This document shows positions 47,569 through 60,639 of a stretch of 64,000 bases of DNA, in pieces. Numbering within the stretch: the first letter of the stretch is position 1; every line of letters begins with the position of its first letter. A model generated the notes under the pieces. That model saw only the letters and a program-made list of their open reading frames with translations. It had not been told where the DNA came from and searched no databases. The stretch is from assembly GCA_013398955.1 (NCBI GenBank), contig VWPU01006266.1, positions 112,501 through 176,500 on the forward strand, read 5' to 3'. The position numbers and the translations under genes are program-made. Origin of the DNA: Callaeas wilsoni. Taxonomy: Eukaryota > Chordata > Aves > Passeriformes > Callaeidae.

Positions 47569-49166
47569 TTTAAAAGATCATCTGTAGAAAAGCAAAAAAA
47601 AAATTAATGCACAAACAGAATCTATTGACTGAACAGAGAGTAACGTGATATTTCAGAATAAAGGAACCTAATCAGCTGTCTGTTTAGTGACAAAGACCAT
47701 TGGGTGATGAAGGACAAATCACATAAGTCACTGGAAATATTTAAGACATTCATAGTTTGAAATGCTTTATATTTTATGAAGAAAGTGTTACTAAAAAAGC
47801 AGAGTATTCAATACTCATGGACTTAAGGTTACTTTCTGCAAAAAGTAATTAGATAGCTTTTGTTTCTTGAGAACAGTTTTTCCTGTGAAATTGCATAGGA
47901 GGTTTTTTGATACTTAAGCTAAATTGTCTCTTATGAAGCAACTACAGTATTGATCACCTACTAGAGAAAGAAAAAATGTGATTAAAAGAATACATGGTCT
48001 CACACTGTGTAGTCTACAACTTTTGCACGTGCACATTGTACACGTTAAAACACTTGAAAGAGAGCAACCATAACTAAAAAAAGTGAAATACTTAAAACAA
48101 TTTACTGACAAAACTACATAATCATATCATATCCTATAACATCATGTCAAGATCACAACAAGCAGAAATAGCTTTTTGAAATTCATGCTCTGTTTCTCTT
48201 ACTATGGTACTTTTCCTGAAGCATGAGCAGGACTTCATAGTGCAGTATGCAAGGTAGATGTAGAGCATATCAGGTGCAAGATTGAATAACATTTTCAAAA
48301 ATACAGACAAGGACAGGTAGGAGATCATTAGGATGCAATATCAGTAGCTAATATAATGTGACAACATGCAAAACCACTAATGTTAATGTTAAGCATTTTG
48401 TTTCTTATAGAAATGGAAATCTAATAACTACTTCACTGAGAAAAAAAAAAGACATCACTTTCTAGCAATAATAGTGCTACCACTTTATGAGACTAATATC
48501 AGTAGAAACTTTACTGAAAGTCCATTAAAAAAATTACATGCCATGACAGATTCCCAGTAGTTGCTACATTTTGGTAAACCTATACGGGTAGGATATTTCA
48601 GGATATCTGATGTTACTACATGAATGGTGCTAGATCATTCATTCTAAGAGCACTTGGAAAATGAAGTTTTGTAAATGTTTGACATATAATGGCAGTTTGG
48701 GCCGTGGAAGATCTCAAGGCTTGACAAGAGACATAATGCTAGGAGATGAATGTTGTGTGCCAAAAATTAGCAGGTGTTGCGTTCATCTTGAAGGAACATA
48801 ATACCTCCCCCACTAGCACCGTTTTTAACAAAAAGAAAAAGAAAAAGGTCTTAAATATATCTTTATCCACATGCATACATAGAAATCAGGTGTAGCAACC
48901 AAACTAACAATATGGGCAAGTACTCTTAAAATGTAGCTTGGTGTCCTCACTACAACATTTAACCCAGTATGGTAGGCTACAATCAAAATTAAGCATATTT
49001 TAAAATCTATATCAAAGAGGTTAAAGTTAGTAGACACTGTAAAGCTGTAATATTGCTTCTTAAATTATTTGAAGAGAATATAATCCAAAACCCGTGGTAA
49101 AAAATTGGATGGGCGAAATGTAACGTGTGTAGCATGTGTCTATTCCTGTTAGCTGAGTTGCCAATG
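47569..49166. other. Unique AT-rich noncoding DNA
   Basis: Nothing recognised. Confidence 0.5.
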
Positions 49167-49203
49167 AATATATATATATATTTATATATATATATATATA
49201 TAT
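49167..49203. repeat. (AT)n microsatellite
   Basis: About 37 bp of alternating A and T, interrupted once by TTT. Likely length-variable. Confidence 0.9.
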
Positions 49204-50019
49204 GGATATATTTAAAATACTAAGATATCTGAAGGGAATCTGGAAAGATGGTTAAAGCGTTAAGATAGTGTTTGGTAAAGTAAAGGGGAACAGATTACCA
49301 TGGAAAATATTTTGACAGTAAGGTTTTTCACCTTTTATTTTAAACTGGAAAATTAATTGAAAGCTCAAAAAAAAAGAGGACATTACTGAAATCTCCAGAA
49401 AATTATACATAGTATACATTATTTATTAGAAGAATATATTTTTTGCATATGGGTTTTGCTATTAGGGCAAGTGCTGAAGTTTTTGAGGTTTTGCCACCAC
49501 ATATAATTGTGACTGTAATTAAAGGAAAGCCTGTAGAAAAAGAATTTTAAAAAAACCTATCTGTTCTATCCAATATTTGAATTGCTCTTGTGAATTCAGA
49601 ATCTTTTCAACTTTATATCCTCACAGAAATGAGACCAAAAAAAAAACAAAAGCAGAGCTAAAGATAGTGGAAAAATTTATATTTTTTAAAATTAAATAAA
49701 GTGTTTCAAGCATTTCTAAATTGATTCAAACTTTGGACAAACTATTACTTTTAGAGAAAGAGGATCTTCCCCTGCAGAGGAACTACTAGTTTAGGATTAA
49801 TCAGCTTTGGCACAGAGTAGCACAGTCTGTTGGTTATATTGTTCCCATTAGAAGGGGCTGAATTTCAAAATCTATGAGGACAGAAACAAGAATGTCTCTT
49901 CATGCATCACCATTAAATGTTTTAAGGATGGCGCTGTCCTACAGAGAAGGTACAGCTGAATGTACAGGCAGTCAAGTGGATTGTGTGCAGTAGGAACTCT
50001 TCTTGTGAGCATGTCGGAT
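49204..50019. other. Unique noncoding DNA, possible LTR-flank transition
   Basis: No gene recognised. The last 100 bp (from about 49920) are more GC-rich but do not clearly match the other LTR copy. Confidence 0.45.
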
Positions 50020-50717
50020 CCTGCAGCCCCTGGAGGAGACCCAGGCTGGAGCAGGGGGATGCCTGAGAGGAGGCTGTGACCTCCTGGGAGGCCTGGAATG
50101 CTGGAACAGGTTCCTGGCAGGGACCTTCAGACCCCTGGAAAGAGAAGTCCACACTGGAGTAGGTATCTGGGTAGGATTTGTCAGCCTGTAAGGGACCCAG
50201 GCCGGAGCAGGCTGTTCCTGAAGGACTGCACCCCATGGAAGAGTGACCCATGGAAGCAATTTGTGAGAACTGTTTCCCGTGGGAGCAATGTTGGAGAAGT
50301 TCATGGAGGATTGTCTCCTGTGGGGGGGACCCCACGCTGAGCAGGGGAAGGACTCCCCTCCCGGGGCAGTGGCAGAAACACGGGGTGATGAACTCACCAT
50401 ACCCTCCATTCCCTCTCCCTGCATCGCTGGGGGAGGAGGTAAAACTGGGAAGGAGACAGGGCTGCGGGGAAGGTGTTTTTAAGATTTGTTTTATTTCTCA
50501 TTATCAGGGTCTGATTTTGATTAGCAATAAAATTGAACTAATTTCCCCAGTCTGAGTCTGTTTTGCATGTGATGCTAATTGGTGAGTGATCTCTTCCAGT
50601 CTTTATCTCAACTCATGAACCTTTTGCTATATTTTCTCTTCCCTACCCAGTTGTGCAGGGGAGTGATAGAGTGGCTTTGATGGGTGTCTGGCATCCAGTC
50701 ATTGTCGACATATCACA
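50020..50717 (+). mobile_element. 5'-truncated LTR, same family as 28114-29130
   Basis: Plus-strand LTR of the same family as the copy near 28.1 kb, in opposite orientation. Shared landmarks: repeated 'ctgga(g)cagg' and 'ccatggaag' modules, 'ggtgatgaactcaccatacc' (the other copy has its complement), AATAAA at 50526-50531, 'ggtgagtgatctctt', 'ggctttgatgggtgtctggc', 'atccagtcattgtcgaca'. The first roughly 300 bp, including the TATA-like region, are missing and the 3' terminus is diverged. No internal retroviral genes adjoin. Open frames of 100-150 codons here are repeat artefacts. Confidence 0.8.
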
Positions 50718-51568
50718 TTAGGAAAATCAAAAAGTCACTTTGAGCTACCTCTCTCCCCAAATTCTCTGTCTTCTGAAAATATCAAGGAAGTACAGGGCAT
50801 TTGGAGGTGAAAATAAACAAGGTGAGTTTGCCTTGTAATACCTGTAATTTCCTGTAATCAGTGGCCTTTCTCAAGATGTGATTCTGCCTTTAGTTTTGAT
50901 CAGAACTTTTGTCTTGCTGCAAAGACTCCTACCAAAACCTCAGTTCTGACAAAACCTGATTAGAATCCATCTTGTCAGAAAATGTCTGAACACCACTAAT
51001 GTTCATTTTTTAGGGTACATTGAAGAGAAGGTGCCTGTGTTGAATACTCCTACCATGTCCCTCAGTGTCAGGTGCTTGAAATTTGCCAAGTTTGTGAATT
51101 GAAATATCATATACTTTATAGGCAAAAATGTATCTGCAGGAATTTTCTGCTAAAACATTAGATATTTCCAAAAAAATGTGGGGGGTTTTATTAGCCTTTT
51201 TTTACTATTTTTGTATGTAAAAAATTATAGCTGATAAAGCAAATGCTGGTAATTGACTTAATTTCATTGTCACAGATCCATCTCTTAAATGATTCCTTGA
51301 AGCCGATCACCTTTTTACGGTAAAGAACCTGAACACTTACTACATTCTTAGATGTGATAGGAAGCCATAAGCACAGGAGGTTGAAAAGAGCTGTGAATGA
51401 GCCAAGCATCCTCATCCAAGCAAGAGTTATTCATTGGTCTTGGCATAGACTGCAGCAGCCTACGCACTGCTTTAATTTATGCTAAATGGCTGTTGACCCA
51501 CAGTGTCAGTTGGCAACTAGCATTGTGCATTCTGTCACAATCTCCTGTCTCCAACAATTCATCTTTCT
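50718..51568. other. Unique noncoding DNA
   Basis: Nothing recognised. Confidence 0.5.
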
Positions 51569-51600
51569 AGGGTGAGTTGACTAGTAGGGTGAGTTGACTA
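51569..51600. repeat. 17-bp tandem duplication
   Basis: 'agggtgagttgactagt' at 51569-51585, followed directly by 'agggtgagttgacta' at 51586-51600. The match is perfect over the shared length. Confidence 0.85.
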
Positions 51601-52546
51601 CTTTGTCCCCATTGCCCAAAAGAGGGACAGGAGGCCTAAGAATCCATTCTCATGAGTTCAAAGCACTATTTTAAACAATAATTTTAAATATTAAATCATA
51701 TATTTTTATACAAGAAGAAAAGATGTTTAACATGAATAATATTTAGTATAGGGAATGATTAATTGAAATAAATTATCCTTTGCAGCTCCATAAATTCAGT
51801 CTAGTAGCCTGAAGTAAAAACAGGCTCTGAGTTGATTTGTAATGCAGGGAAGAAATTAAGTGGATTTCTTCACTGAGAGAAAATTTTTTTCCTTTGTGTA
51901 TGTAAATATATATGTCAGAACTGGCAGATTTTATCAGAAGTTTGCGCAAAAGTATAAGTTGCAGCTGTGCTACTGAAGAGTATGAGCAGAAGTAGAATAT
52001 ACTATACAGTCCATTCTGTACACCTTGAAAGAAAATTCGTGGCCCACACAGTGGTCTTTGCCTGCCTGATTGCAGGAGAAGTAATCAATTCCTACCTTCA
52101 GAGAAGAAAAGTAAAGTCTATCATTTTGTGTATCTTGGTCACAGATCTGGTCCAGGTATGGACCTTATGATTGGGAACAATAAGGGATAAGATCATTTTA
52201 CTTTCACTTGTTCTTTCATTTTTTTCCAAGTCTTCTGTTTTTCTCCAAAAGTCCTGCTGTAACACATTTTTAAATCGAAAAGCCATAATAAATTGATCAC
52301 CAAATGCAGAAGTCCATCACTGACTTCTACTTGTTAATATTGGCTTGGAAGACAATGGCAGCATTCTAAACTTAAAGAGGTTATAAATGCTTTATTAATG
52401 TTTTCTAAGTGATTGCAAAGTGTTGCTATATACTTTAAAAGCACACCACAAAAGATTTTATAAACTTTACTATCAAAGCATTTTCAAGGAATTCTATTTT
52501 TAAGGCCTTCGTAAGAGAAGTGAGTTAAAACAAGTAGGATAAACTA
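51601..52546. other. Unique noncoding DNA
   Basis: Nothing recognised. Confidence 0.5.
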
Positions 52547-52630
52547 CACCCAGTCCTGCAGGCGCTGACATGTGACTACTCAAATGAACAGTCAGTAGGT
52601 GAAAGTATGGACATGCATAAGCACTTATAG
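52547..52630. repeat. Relic of the palindromic-core sauropsid repeat (variant)
   Basis: 'acccagtcctgcaggcgctg', 'acatgtgactactcaaatga', 'gtgaaagtatgg', 'acatgcataagcacttat' follow the order of an old bird/turtle repeat (cagtcctgcaaacacttac ... gactactcacatgagtaaa ... cacgtgcttaagtgt). Strongly diverged. Confidence 0.4.
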
Positions 52631-54472
52631 AGAGAAGAAGCCAAGCTTACTGCAGTTGTTTTAAGGTGGATTAAAATTTTGGGGAGTTATTTCATGGCAT
52701 CTGTACAATGTCTTAGAAGAGAAAGAATGTAAATGTAATCTTGATATCCTCTATAATTAGAAGATTATATTTGTGATTCTTTAGCACACAGGCATTTAGC
52801 ATGCAGTTTGCCCTTAGGAAGAATGAAATGGAACAGAATATGTAGCTATAATAATGACCTTGTGGCATCTAGGCACAACCTTTAGCCTTGAATCCCAGTG
52901 GTAAATGAGCTCATGACAACCGTTGTGCCTGAAACTGCCTTGCTGCTCTTATAGCAATATTACTCTAGGGGGGAAATGTCTTTTCTAGTGGAAAGATGAA
53001 CTTGGCAAACTGAAATGTTAAATGGTAATGTCAGCACTTTCATCACAGTTGTGTGGTTTGTGTTAATACTTATGTTTACCAACCAGTCTGAATTTTGCCT
53101 CTAGTCTAAACGATTTAATACTTCTGTTCTCTCAACTTAATTCTGCACTAATTTTAAAACTAGATTCAAAAGACACTCTTTGATTTTTGTGAAAGATAGT
53201 TTTTAGTCAACTGGACCTATTTTTTTTTTTAATAACAGCCACTCACACTTAGTCATCAATAAGATGCAGAAAAACTAAGGACATTAATAACCTGGAATTA
53301 CCAAAAATAACAATGCTAACAACCTAGTCATTAATGAGAATTACTAGTCTTGTTACTATAGAAACAAGACTGAAGCAAATAGAAATTATGTGTAATTTCT
53401 CATTCCTAAAAGTGACACATATTATGTCATTACCATAGTAATGATATTATTACCCCAAATGTAATAAACTTGAAAGCTACTTACCATGAGAGGACACCTC
53501 CACACCTGAAAAAGCTGACATGTACATTCTGCTGTTGATCTGCATTGAAGCTCCACAAAAAACCCTGAAAGTAAACTGACAAATTTATGAAGCAATGGAG
53601 ATGGTGGAGTCATCTCAGGACACTTGCCAAGAGTTTGCTCTTTTTACTTATGGCAAACCCAAATTTAGCTGTCAATCATTGTAGACCACAAAAGGACAAA
53701 GGTAAAATTCAGTTTAGTCTGCTGTCCTTTTTTGGTATGATCAGTAGTAATTGTTGGCTCGAACTGGAAAACAAGACAAAACTTCACTCACAAAATGGTT
53801 GGCCATTGCCACTGCAGACAGGACTAGGAGAAAGGAATGTCTGTTTGCTTGTTTACTTTTCCTCTAGCTATATTGGAAAGCCAAACTGAGGGTTTCTGTA
53901 GGAATGGCAATATATGTGTGATGGATGTGATGTGTTAGATAAACACAGGAAATGTCTTCTGAGAGTAGGAATAAAAAAATCTTGCCTCGACAAAGAAAAC
54001 ACTGGAAACTTCTCTAACAACCACAACTAGCCTTACCATTCTCCATCAGATTTGTTTTTCCACTTGAGATGAAGTACGCTGGAGGTCAAATATTTTGAGG
54101 ATCGTGTCTTCAACTACTGCTACTGTTATCTCTTTTGTCCTCTCTGTAATCAGTTTTTCAATGTCATGCCTAGGATAAATCCCCTTACATTAGGAAGCAG
54201 CAGCAGAATTACTGTGGCTAAGGTCTGACAGTGAAGTTGCCTCACACAATTAGCACAGGAACAAAGAGTATTCATGCATGTGTTGCCATTGAGTCATTCA
54301 TCAAGTGACTCAGGCAATGAGTTTTCTGTTATTCCATTACTAATTTTTATTAAGACTTTTTTATTGTTCTAGGACTTGACACACACCTATTGACATAAAA
54401 ATGAAAACAAAAGTCCATAGTTTCTGACTGTGGAAATTGCAAAGAAATCACAGAGAAACTGAGAGTTATCAC
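52631..54472. other. Unique noncoding DNA
   Basis: No gene recognised. An 11-base T run lies near 53221. A 100-codon plus-strand frame (53587-53889) has no identifiable domain. Confidence 0.5.
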
Positions 54473-54504
54473 TCTTCTTCTGCTGCTTCTGCTTCTGCTT
54501 CTCC
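54473..54504. repeat. Imperfect (CTTCTG)n simple repeat
   Basis: About 32 bp built from CTTCTG/CTGCTT units within a pyrimidine-rich stretch. Confidence 0.75.
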
Positions 54505-54590
54505 TCATCACCACCAGTTAATCAATACTATTTTTCTTAAAGATAAACAATTTTTTACTATGAAGGTGACTGAGCACTCTCACAGATAGT
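54505..54590. other. Short spacer
   Basis: Nothing recognised. Confidence 0.5.
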
Positions 54591-54740
54591 GGGTTGTGTA
54601 GTCTCTTGAACATGGAGTTTGGAAATACTCAAAAGACATCTGGACATCGTCCTGGGAAACCTGCTCTAGGTGACCATGCTGGAACAGGAAGGGGTTGGAC
54701 AAGACGACCTCCAGAGGTCTCATCAAATTATCATTCTGTT
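54591..54740 (+). mobile_element. CR1 LINE 3' tail fragment
   Basis: Plus-strand CR1 end: 'gggttgtgtagtctcttgaa', 'actcaaaagacatctggaca', 'cctgctctaggtgaccatgc', 'ggggttggacaagacgacc', 'tccagaggtctcatc', ending 'atcattctgtt'. The 'tctaggtgaccctgctt' and 'ggttggactagatgatctcc' blocks point to a different CR1 subfamily from the copies at 6654 and 32134. Confidence 0.85.
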
Positions 54741-56491
54741 GTTTTTCAGATTTCCAGAAAACATGGGACAGTAGTTGATTAACTGTGTAGATTTGCCTTT
54801 TGGGTGTTTAAAAATCTTGTGGTAACTCATGTCTCTTCTCGATTCAAGCTGAAAGCTGTTATTGTTAGTTTGGTAAATCAGGATGATCATGAATTTATTA
54901 ACTCATTTTTTGGCACAGAGAGGTGAACAGGTCCTTGCCCAGAAAGTGAGTTGCTTGAGGCTAAGGGCATAAAGGCATGCAAGCCTCCAGAGCTACTTAA
55001 AGGCAAAGTATGCAAGGATTTTATGTCCCTTTAAAAAGTTGTGTTAAATCACATTCGAAAGAATTGGTAATAAAGAATAAATAGAATAGAAATAGGATGT
55101 CATAACTGATGAATTCCTGAAGATATTTTAACAGTACCCAATGGAGTTTACAATGTCATTGCTTCTAATAACACTGTAGAGTTGTTACAAGAACGGAGAG
55201 AAACCTAGGTCTCATTCTTGTTTTCCGTTATGTTTGCTTGTTTTATCCATACAGCTTAAGAAAATCCGCACTAAAAAGCCCCACTATGCTTAGAGAAATG
55301 ATATGCAATGCAGTTCCAAATTAACATTCTGTTTATGATGTTAGAGAAAATTTACACATACAGGTGTTTTCTGTTAAAATTTTGTCTTAAAATGACAGAA
55401 CATTTGAATGCAGCTACGCATAGCTCTTTATTTATATGCCTCTATTAGAACTTAGAAATGTGCACTTTCTACTTTTACCAAATATAACAAATTTAGCAAA
55501 CGTATAACCTTGTGCCTGCAGTGCAAAATGCTTCTCAGTTTCTAAGGCAGTGCAGATGACTACCTATAGACTTCACACACACGGAAGTGTGGTTGCTTTC
55601 CTCAAGCTGTATGCTTAAAATTCATGCAAGACAGCTTTTGTTGCAGAGCTGTGTTGATCTATCAAAAACTGCAAATCATCTTCAGTGGTAGCTCTGCCCC
55701 TGAAAAGCAAAGGAGTAGAATGAATGAGAAAAATGTTGATTTTGCTGAGAGCACTGTAGGGGAAGGAGCCAACAATCCAGGCCTTGAACAAGCAAATGGT
55801 GTTTAGAACTCACTGTGCATCACTGAGTTACAAAAACAAGAAGAGGCATGATGAGTATATAAGCATGAACAGAACTTGGAAAAAAGCCCTAATGACTGAC
55901 AACAAGAGTTATTTTAACGATAATACTCCAGCTCTGGTGTAAGTTGCATGAAGATATATACAGACAATATTCTTCTGTCACCATTTTTGGACATAGTGGC
56001 TAGCTAATAATTAATGAAGCAGCAATTCATGTCTAATGGCATAAACAGTCAGTTATTCCTTTGGATAAAAATCTAAGTTTGATTGACTCAGATCCACTGT
56101 TTGCAACCCATAAAATCACAGGCATGAACAATAATTGATTTATTCACCTCCTAGCTGGCAAAACTGTATACTGAGAAACACTGAAGTTGGTATGTGCCTC
56201 TTACCTACAGCTTACAAAGCGGATTGAGGTCATTACCTCTATTTATGGATCATATGATAATCTTAAATTGTTTAATAATGCTTTTTTAAGTGGAGAAAAT
56301 CTTGAGAAAACATCACTGAAATTACAAGAAGCACCCAGAATACTTGACTTTTCTGCTAACATGGGTATTTCACTAACCAGCTACATCTTTTGGGACACAT
56401 CTGATATTTTTCACTTTTCTGGTTATGTTGCAGGATGTGGTTAAAACCACATTCTGATGTTTTACTTTTGTTGAGGCTTTTCTAAAAATAC
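54741..56491. other. Unique noncoding DNA
   Basis: Nothing recognised. Confidence 0.5.

Positions 56492-56520
<29 letters not shown>
56492..56520. repeat. (ATGT)7 microsatellite
   Basis: Seven perfect ATGT units plus one base. Perfect tetranucleotide repeats of this length tend to be polymorphic. Confidence 0.95.
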
Positions 56521-56523
<3 letters not shown>

Positions 56524-57622
56524 CACCTGATTTCTAGCCTGATTTTTGAAATAATTTACTGCCTTCCAAAGCTTTTACAGATGAGTTTAAATTACAACTT
56601 CTGCTTTAATAAAATTAATGGATTTAAACATGAATAACACTGCCATCTATATCAGTATCTTACCGATATTTGCCAAGATACTCTAGCAAAAGAACCAGGA
56701 AGTCTCACCTCTATGCAAGATACAGCTGAAGGCATGTAAATACTTGGTTTTGATTGAGAAATCAATCGTTCACAATCTGATTCTCTAGCTCAGAGAGGGC
56801 CAGTTTACTCTTCTTTTACAGGCATGTGCATTTCTGCTCTATAAAGGTATTTAATGCATAGTGTGAACGTATTTCCTCCTTAGGGCAGAATGTACAGCAG
56901 ATGCAATAACGTAAGCTGTTGCAGGCCAGGAGAAACAACAAGGGTATGTGTTTAAAAGGTGTGGCTTTATTAGTCTTAGCCACATATGTCAGTCTTGCAA
57001 AAGTATTACAAAATTTTAACAATGCAAGGCACAAAATTGACTTGCTCACCGGAGTTTTGAATGAAGAGGAGAGACATAATGTCATTGTGCTTATCAAAGA
57101 AAAAACAAACCCACAATTTCTGGGGAGAATGTCTTTTACATCTTCTGTATCTTCAAGATTTTCAAGTCAGAGCCACAATTACTGAGATTGCAGTCTATTA
57201 TTCTGGTGTTAGGAAATACTAGTTGTACAGCTGCACACTGAATGTGAATTATATTCCATGGTGTAATGCATTATTATGCAGGCTTTAATTATAGGATAAT
57301 TGACTGGTCTTTTCCACAAAATTCTGACCTCATTTACTTTGATTCTAAATATTTGCAAAACTGGCTTTGACATAATCATGAAATATCTATGTTACTTTGA
57401 AGCATATGACCTGAAGAAAGACTTGCCTGACCAAAAATGTTTGCATTTTCTGGCCGTATTCTTTGAGTTAATGCATTATTACACTTCTTTTTGCAAACGT
57501 GTCTGCCTATACACTTAGAAGATGGTGGTAACAAAGAAAACCCCTCTTGCTGGAACAATTGTCTTGTCTTTGGCACATGAAGAATCTTGTATGTTTGCTT
57601 AGTGTTTTGTGTTAATACCAAT
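56521..57622. other. Unique noncoding DNA
   Basis: No gene recognised. Overlapping frames on opposite strands at 56816-57097 (minus, 93 codons) and 56919-57185 (plus, 88 codons) have no family motif. Confidence 0.5.
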
Positions 57623-57662
57623 GCCCCAGTTTATGACTGAGGCACACAGACACTGTCTTAAA
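57623..57662 (-). mobile_element. Possible MIR-like SINE fragment
   Basis: 'ccccagtttatgactgaggc' followed by 'acacagacactgtc' looks like the reverse complement side of the 'tgcctcagtttcc...' block of MIR-type SINEs (ccccatttta.a.atggggaaactgaggcacagag). Only about 40 bp, so uncertain. Confidence 0.28.
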
Positions 57663-60585
57663 GAGGTATTACTTTTAAATTTCAGTCTTCTATTTGCCTT
57701 GTAGATAAATTCAGCCACTTCATTATATGGCTTTTAAATTGATGTTTTCCTTCAGTCTCCTGATATAGTACAGTTTTGTGGAATTCTTTTTTGTTTTTGA
57801 TGTTGCTATGCAAATTGCAGAGCTCATTCCTTTCCCTGTTTTAACATGTAAACCAGAATTACGAGTTTCAGGAGTCTCAGTCATGAGAACTTCCATTGCA
57901 AGAAAATAAAACTCAGAATCCAGTTCTGGACGTGACAATATTTTAAACTTTCTTTATGCTATTAACTAGAGGAAACTGTTGAACAAAGAATTATTTTCAC
58001 ATGTATCTGTACAAATTTCCAAAATGAAAGATTTTTGCGCAGATATTTCAGACTATGAGACATATGCCTATATACTTGGAAGATTTGTTCTTTAATGATT
58101 TGTTCCCAGGTTTTTGAATTCTTGAATTTTCTTCTCTTTCCTGGTTTCGGTTGGGTTAAATATTTCTGTTCTGCACATATAATATTTTCACATTGCTGAG
58201 TACATCTAAACACATTTTATCTGTAATAATAGTCCTTAAGTCAGCAATATTAAAAGTTTTTTTCATATTGGTAGTCAGTACTGAGTTACTCTTAAAATAT
58301 CCTCCTTTTATTAAAGACACAAAACCCACCCTAATCTAGAAGAAGTCAAATACTATGAGACAACTAGCCAGATTAAGATTTTTTTTTTTAAAGTTGGAAC
58401 TGAAGATGACAAGTAGGCTTGGAGAAAAAGGAGATTAAACAAATCTTATTCCTTACAAGGAGTCAGGAAAGCAAGTAATCACAGTGACATTAATAAAAAG
58501 TCATATTTGAGATATAGTTGAAAGAGCATATAGGCATAGGCTGGCTGTTCTTTTTAACAAAAAAAATATGAAGAAAAGTTGCACTTTTCTTATTTGAAAA
58601 CTAGGCAGAGCCTTATAATTGCTCCTCACTTTAGATATATTGAAATTTCTTTCCAGGTTTATTGGAAACATTTCACATTTATTGAAGGAATATCTGTTCA
58701 TACAATACTTCATATTGTAAGAGTGTCAAAATCCTAGATAGATTTTTGGTCACAGCTGGAAAGACATTGACCCTAGAAACTTGTGGCGTTTTCCCATATT
58801 CCACTAACCATTGCACTTCAAGTCATTGTCACATTCTTTGCTTCTATTTTTTTCTTTCAGAAGAACTTTGGAAACTTCACTTTTTCTTAATTAGACCAGT
58901 CTCACCCTTTGTCAGCAGAAAAGACCGTGGAAATTTGGTTTTTTTCTTGGGATGAGGATAAAATAGCTTGCATCATTCTCACCCTTGGAAGTAGAAAATT
59001 CAAAATTATTGTACCAAAAGGACATTCACAGGCATTTAGGAGTGAGGACAAAGAATCAGCAAAGGCATTTTAGGGGAAAGTGAGAAGAGAATAGAAAATA
59101 GGTCTTGGAAAGTCAGGAAGATTCTGGAGAGCAGATGGGAGAGATGGAAAGATCATATGCTTCACATAACAATCTGTGTCTACCGCTCTTCCATTTCAAA
59201 CAGTCCTCCCATGTGCAAACTCCTGTGTGCCCAGACAAGAGGGAGAGAGTGACACAGAAGGAAATGGAATAAAGCAGACCCAGGAAGGAGAACCAGGCAA
59301 GGGAGAATGCCTTGATAAGATCACCACTAGCTTGAGGTTCAAGAGCAAACTGGTCTCTCACAATGCTACAAGGTGTTTCCACCACTGCGTGTCCTTCAGG
59401 AAGACCCTCATCTACCTGTGTTTTCTTCAAGGCTGTCTATGTCCAGTCGTTGAGAAATAAAGTGATTATAAACTGTTTGGTCGTGCACAGTACTTGAGCA
59501 CAGGCAAAGTGGTCACCAGAGCTATGTACACCTCTTAAAAGAATAAGTTTGCTACCCCAAGAGGACAGGAGACTTTATTTGGCATAGAACTAAAATTAGC
59601 CCTAGTCCTAGAAAAAGGAAAGCAAAAACATCTTGAAAAACATTTCTCAGGTTTGGAAGAGAGCTTCCTGACTGGCTCTTTTAAATTGTGATGTGATGAC
59701 CTAGCAAATTCTAAGCTTTGAAAACACTTCAACCACTAGATAACACATCCATTATCTAAACACTGGCCAATGATCTAAAATGCTTAAGTGGTTAGGGCGG
59801 TAGCGTATACCAACCTGTGTTACTCTGTGGAAACTATGTTTGTAGGAGCACTTTGCCTTCTTTTCATAAGAAGTATTTTTTTAAAATCTATTAAAGAGCA
59901 GACGTGTGGGTTATTAGAATTCAGGGACAGAGCTGATGAATGAGCATTTTCTGCAAAATAAAGTGGATATAAATATGACCTTATTGCTCTTGTGGGGAAT
60001 GAGCTTCAGTTCAGAGTGAAAAATCTGAGAAAATATCTTTTAAAATAGTTTTAAATAGAATTCTCTTTGTTCACTAAAATAATGAAATAACATTGGGGAT
60101 GCATTTTTTAATTCTGTGATCTTCTCCCAGTCAACTGTCCTATCCTCCCACTGCTATCTGTTATGACCTACAGGAAACTCAGCAGTGGCATACGTGGAAA
60201 ATATTCATCACTGACTCACAAGAAAAATCATGCTCATTCATTTTCTTTCTTCCAAAAGAAAGATCACCACAAAAGGCTATTGCCATTTCGTGTTCTCTTT
60301 CCTAGTTGCTACATGCTGTTAGCAATACTATTGCCACATCTCAATGGGAAAACATTCTGTCCATATTTTCAAGAGGCATTATACTATTGACTTGGATATC
60401 TTGTTGACTTTTCCCAGCTGTTTTTATTTATTTGTTTAAAATATTGCTACTGTGGATTTCATAATCACTCTCTCCTCCTGGCAACCAGACATTAATTTTT
60501 AATCTGCACGAAAATGCAGATCTAAGTGGAGAGGAAGTGCAGGCTGTGTGTAAAAGGAATATATGGGAGATTTGGATAAAAAGAT
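57663..60585. other. Unique noncoding DNA
   Basis: No gene recognised. Both strands are open at 59176-59430 (94 codons plus, 105 codons minus) without recognisable motifs. Confidence 0.5.
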
Positions 60586-60639
60586 CCTTGATAGATATTG
60601 GGTAAAAAAAAACCTTGATAGGTATTAGGTAAAAAATAG
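60586..60639. repeat. 27-bp tandem duplication
   Basis: Units 60586-60612 and 60613-60639 both begin 'ccttgata(g)(a/g)tatt(g/a)ggtaaaaaa'. A few substitutions separate them, so it is older than the duplication at 33935. Confidence 0.8.

Noticed and set aside
49922..50424. Minus-strand frames of 137 and 150 codons
   Set aside because: They overlap each other in different frames within the second LTR; repeat-driven, not a gene.
56816..57185. Overlapping opposite-strand frames with plausible-looking peptides
   Set aside because: No family match by eye, no splice or transcript context.
59113..59460. Both strands open over about 250 bp
   Set aside because: Mutual openness on opposite strands is expected occasionally; neither peptide has a recognisable motif.
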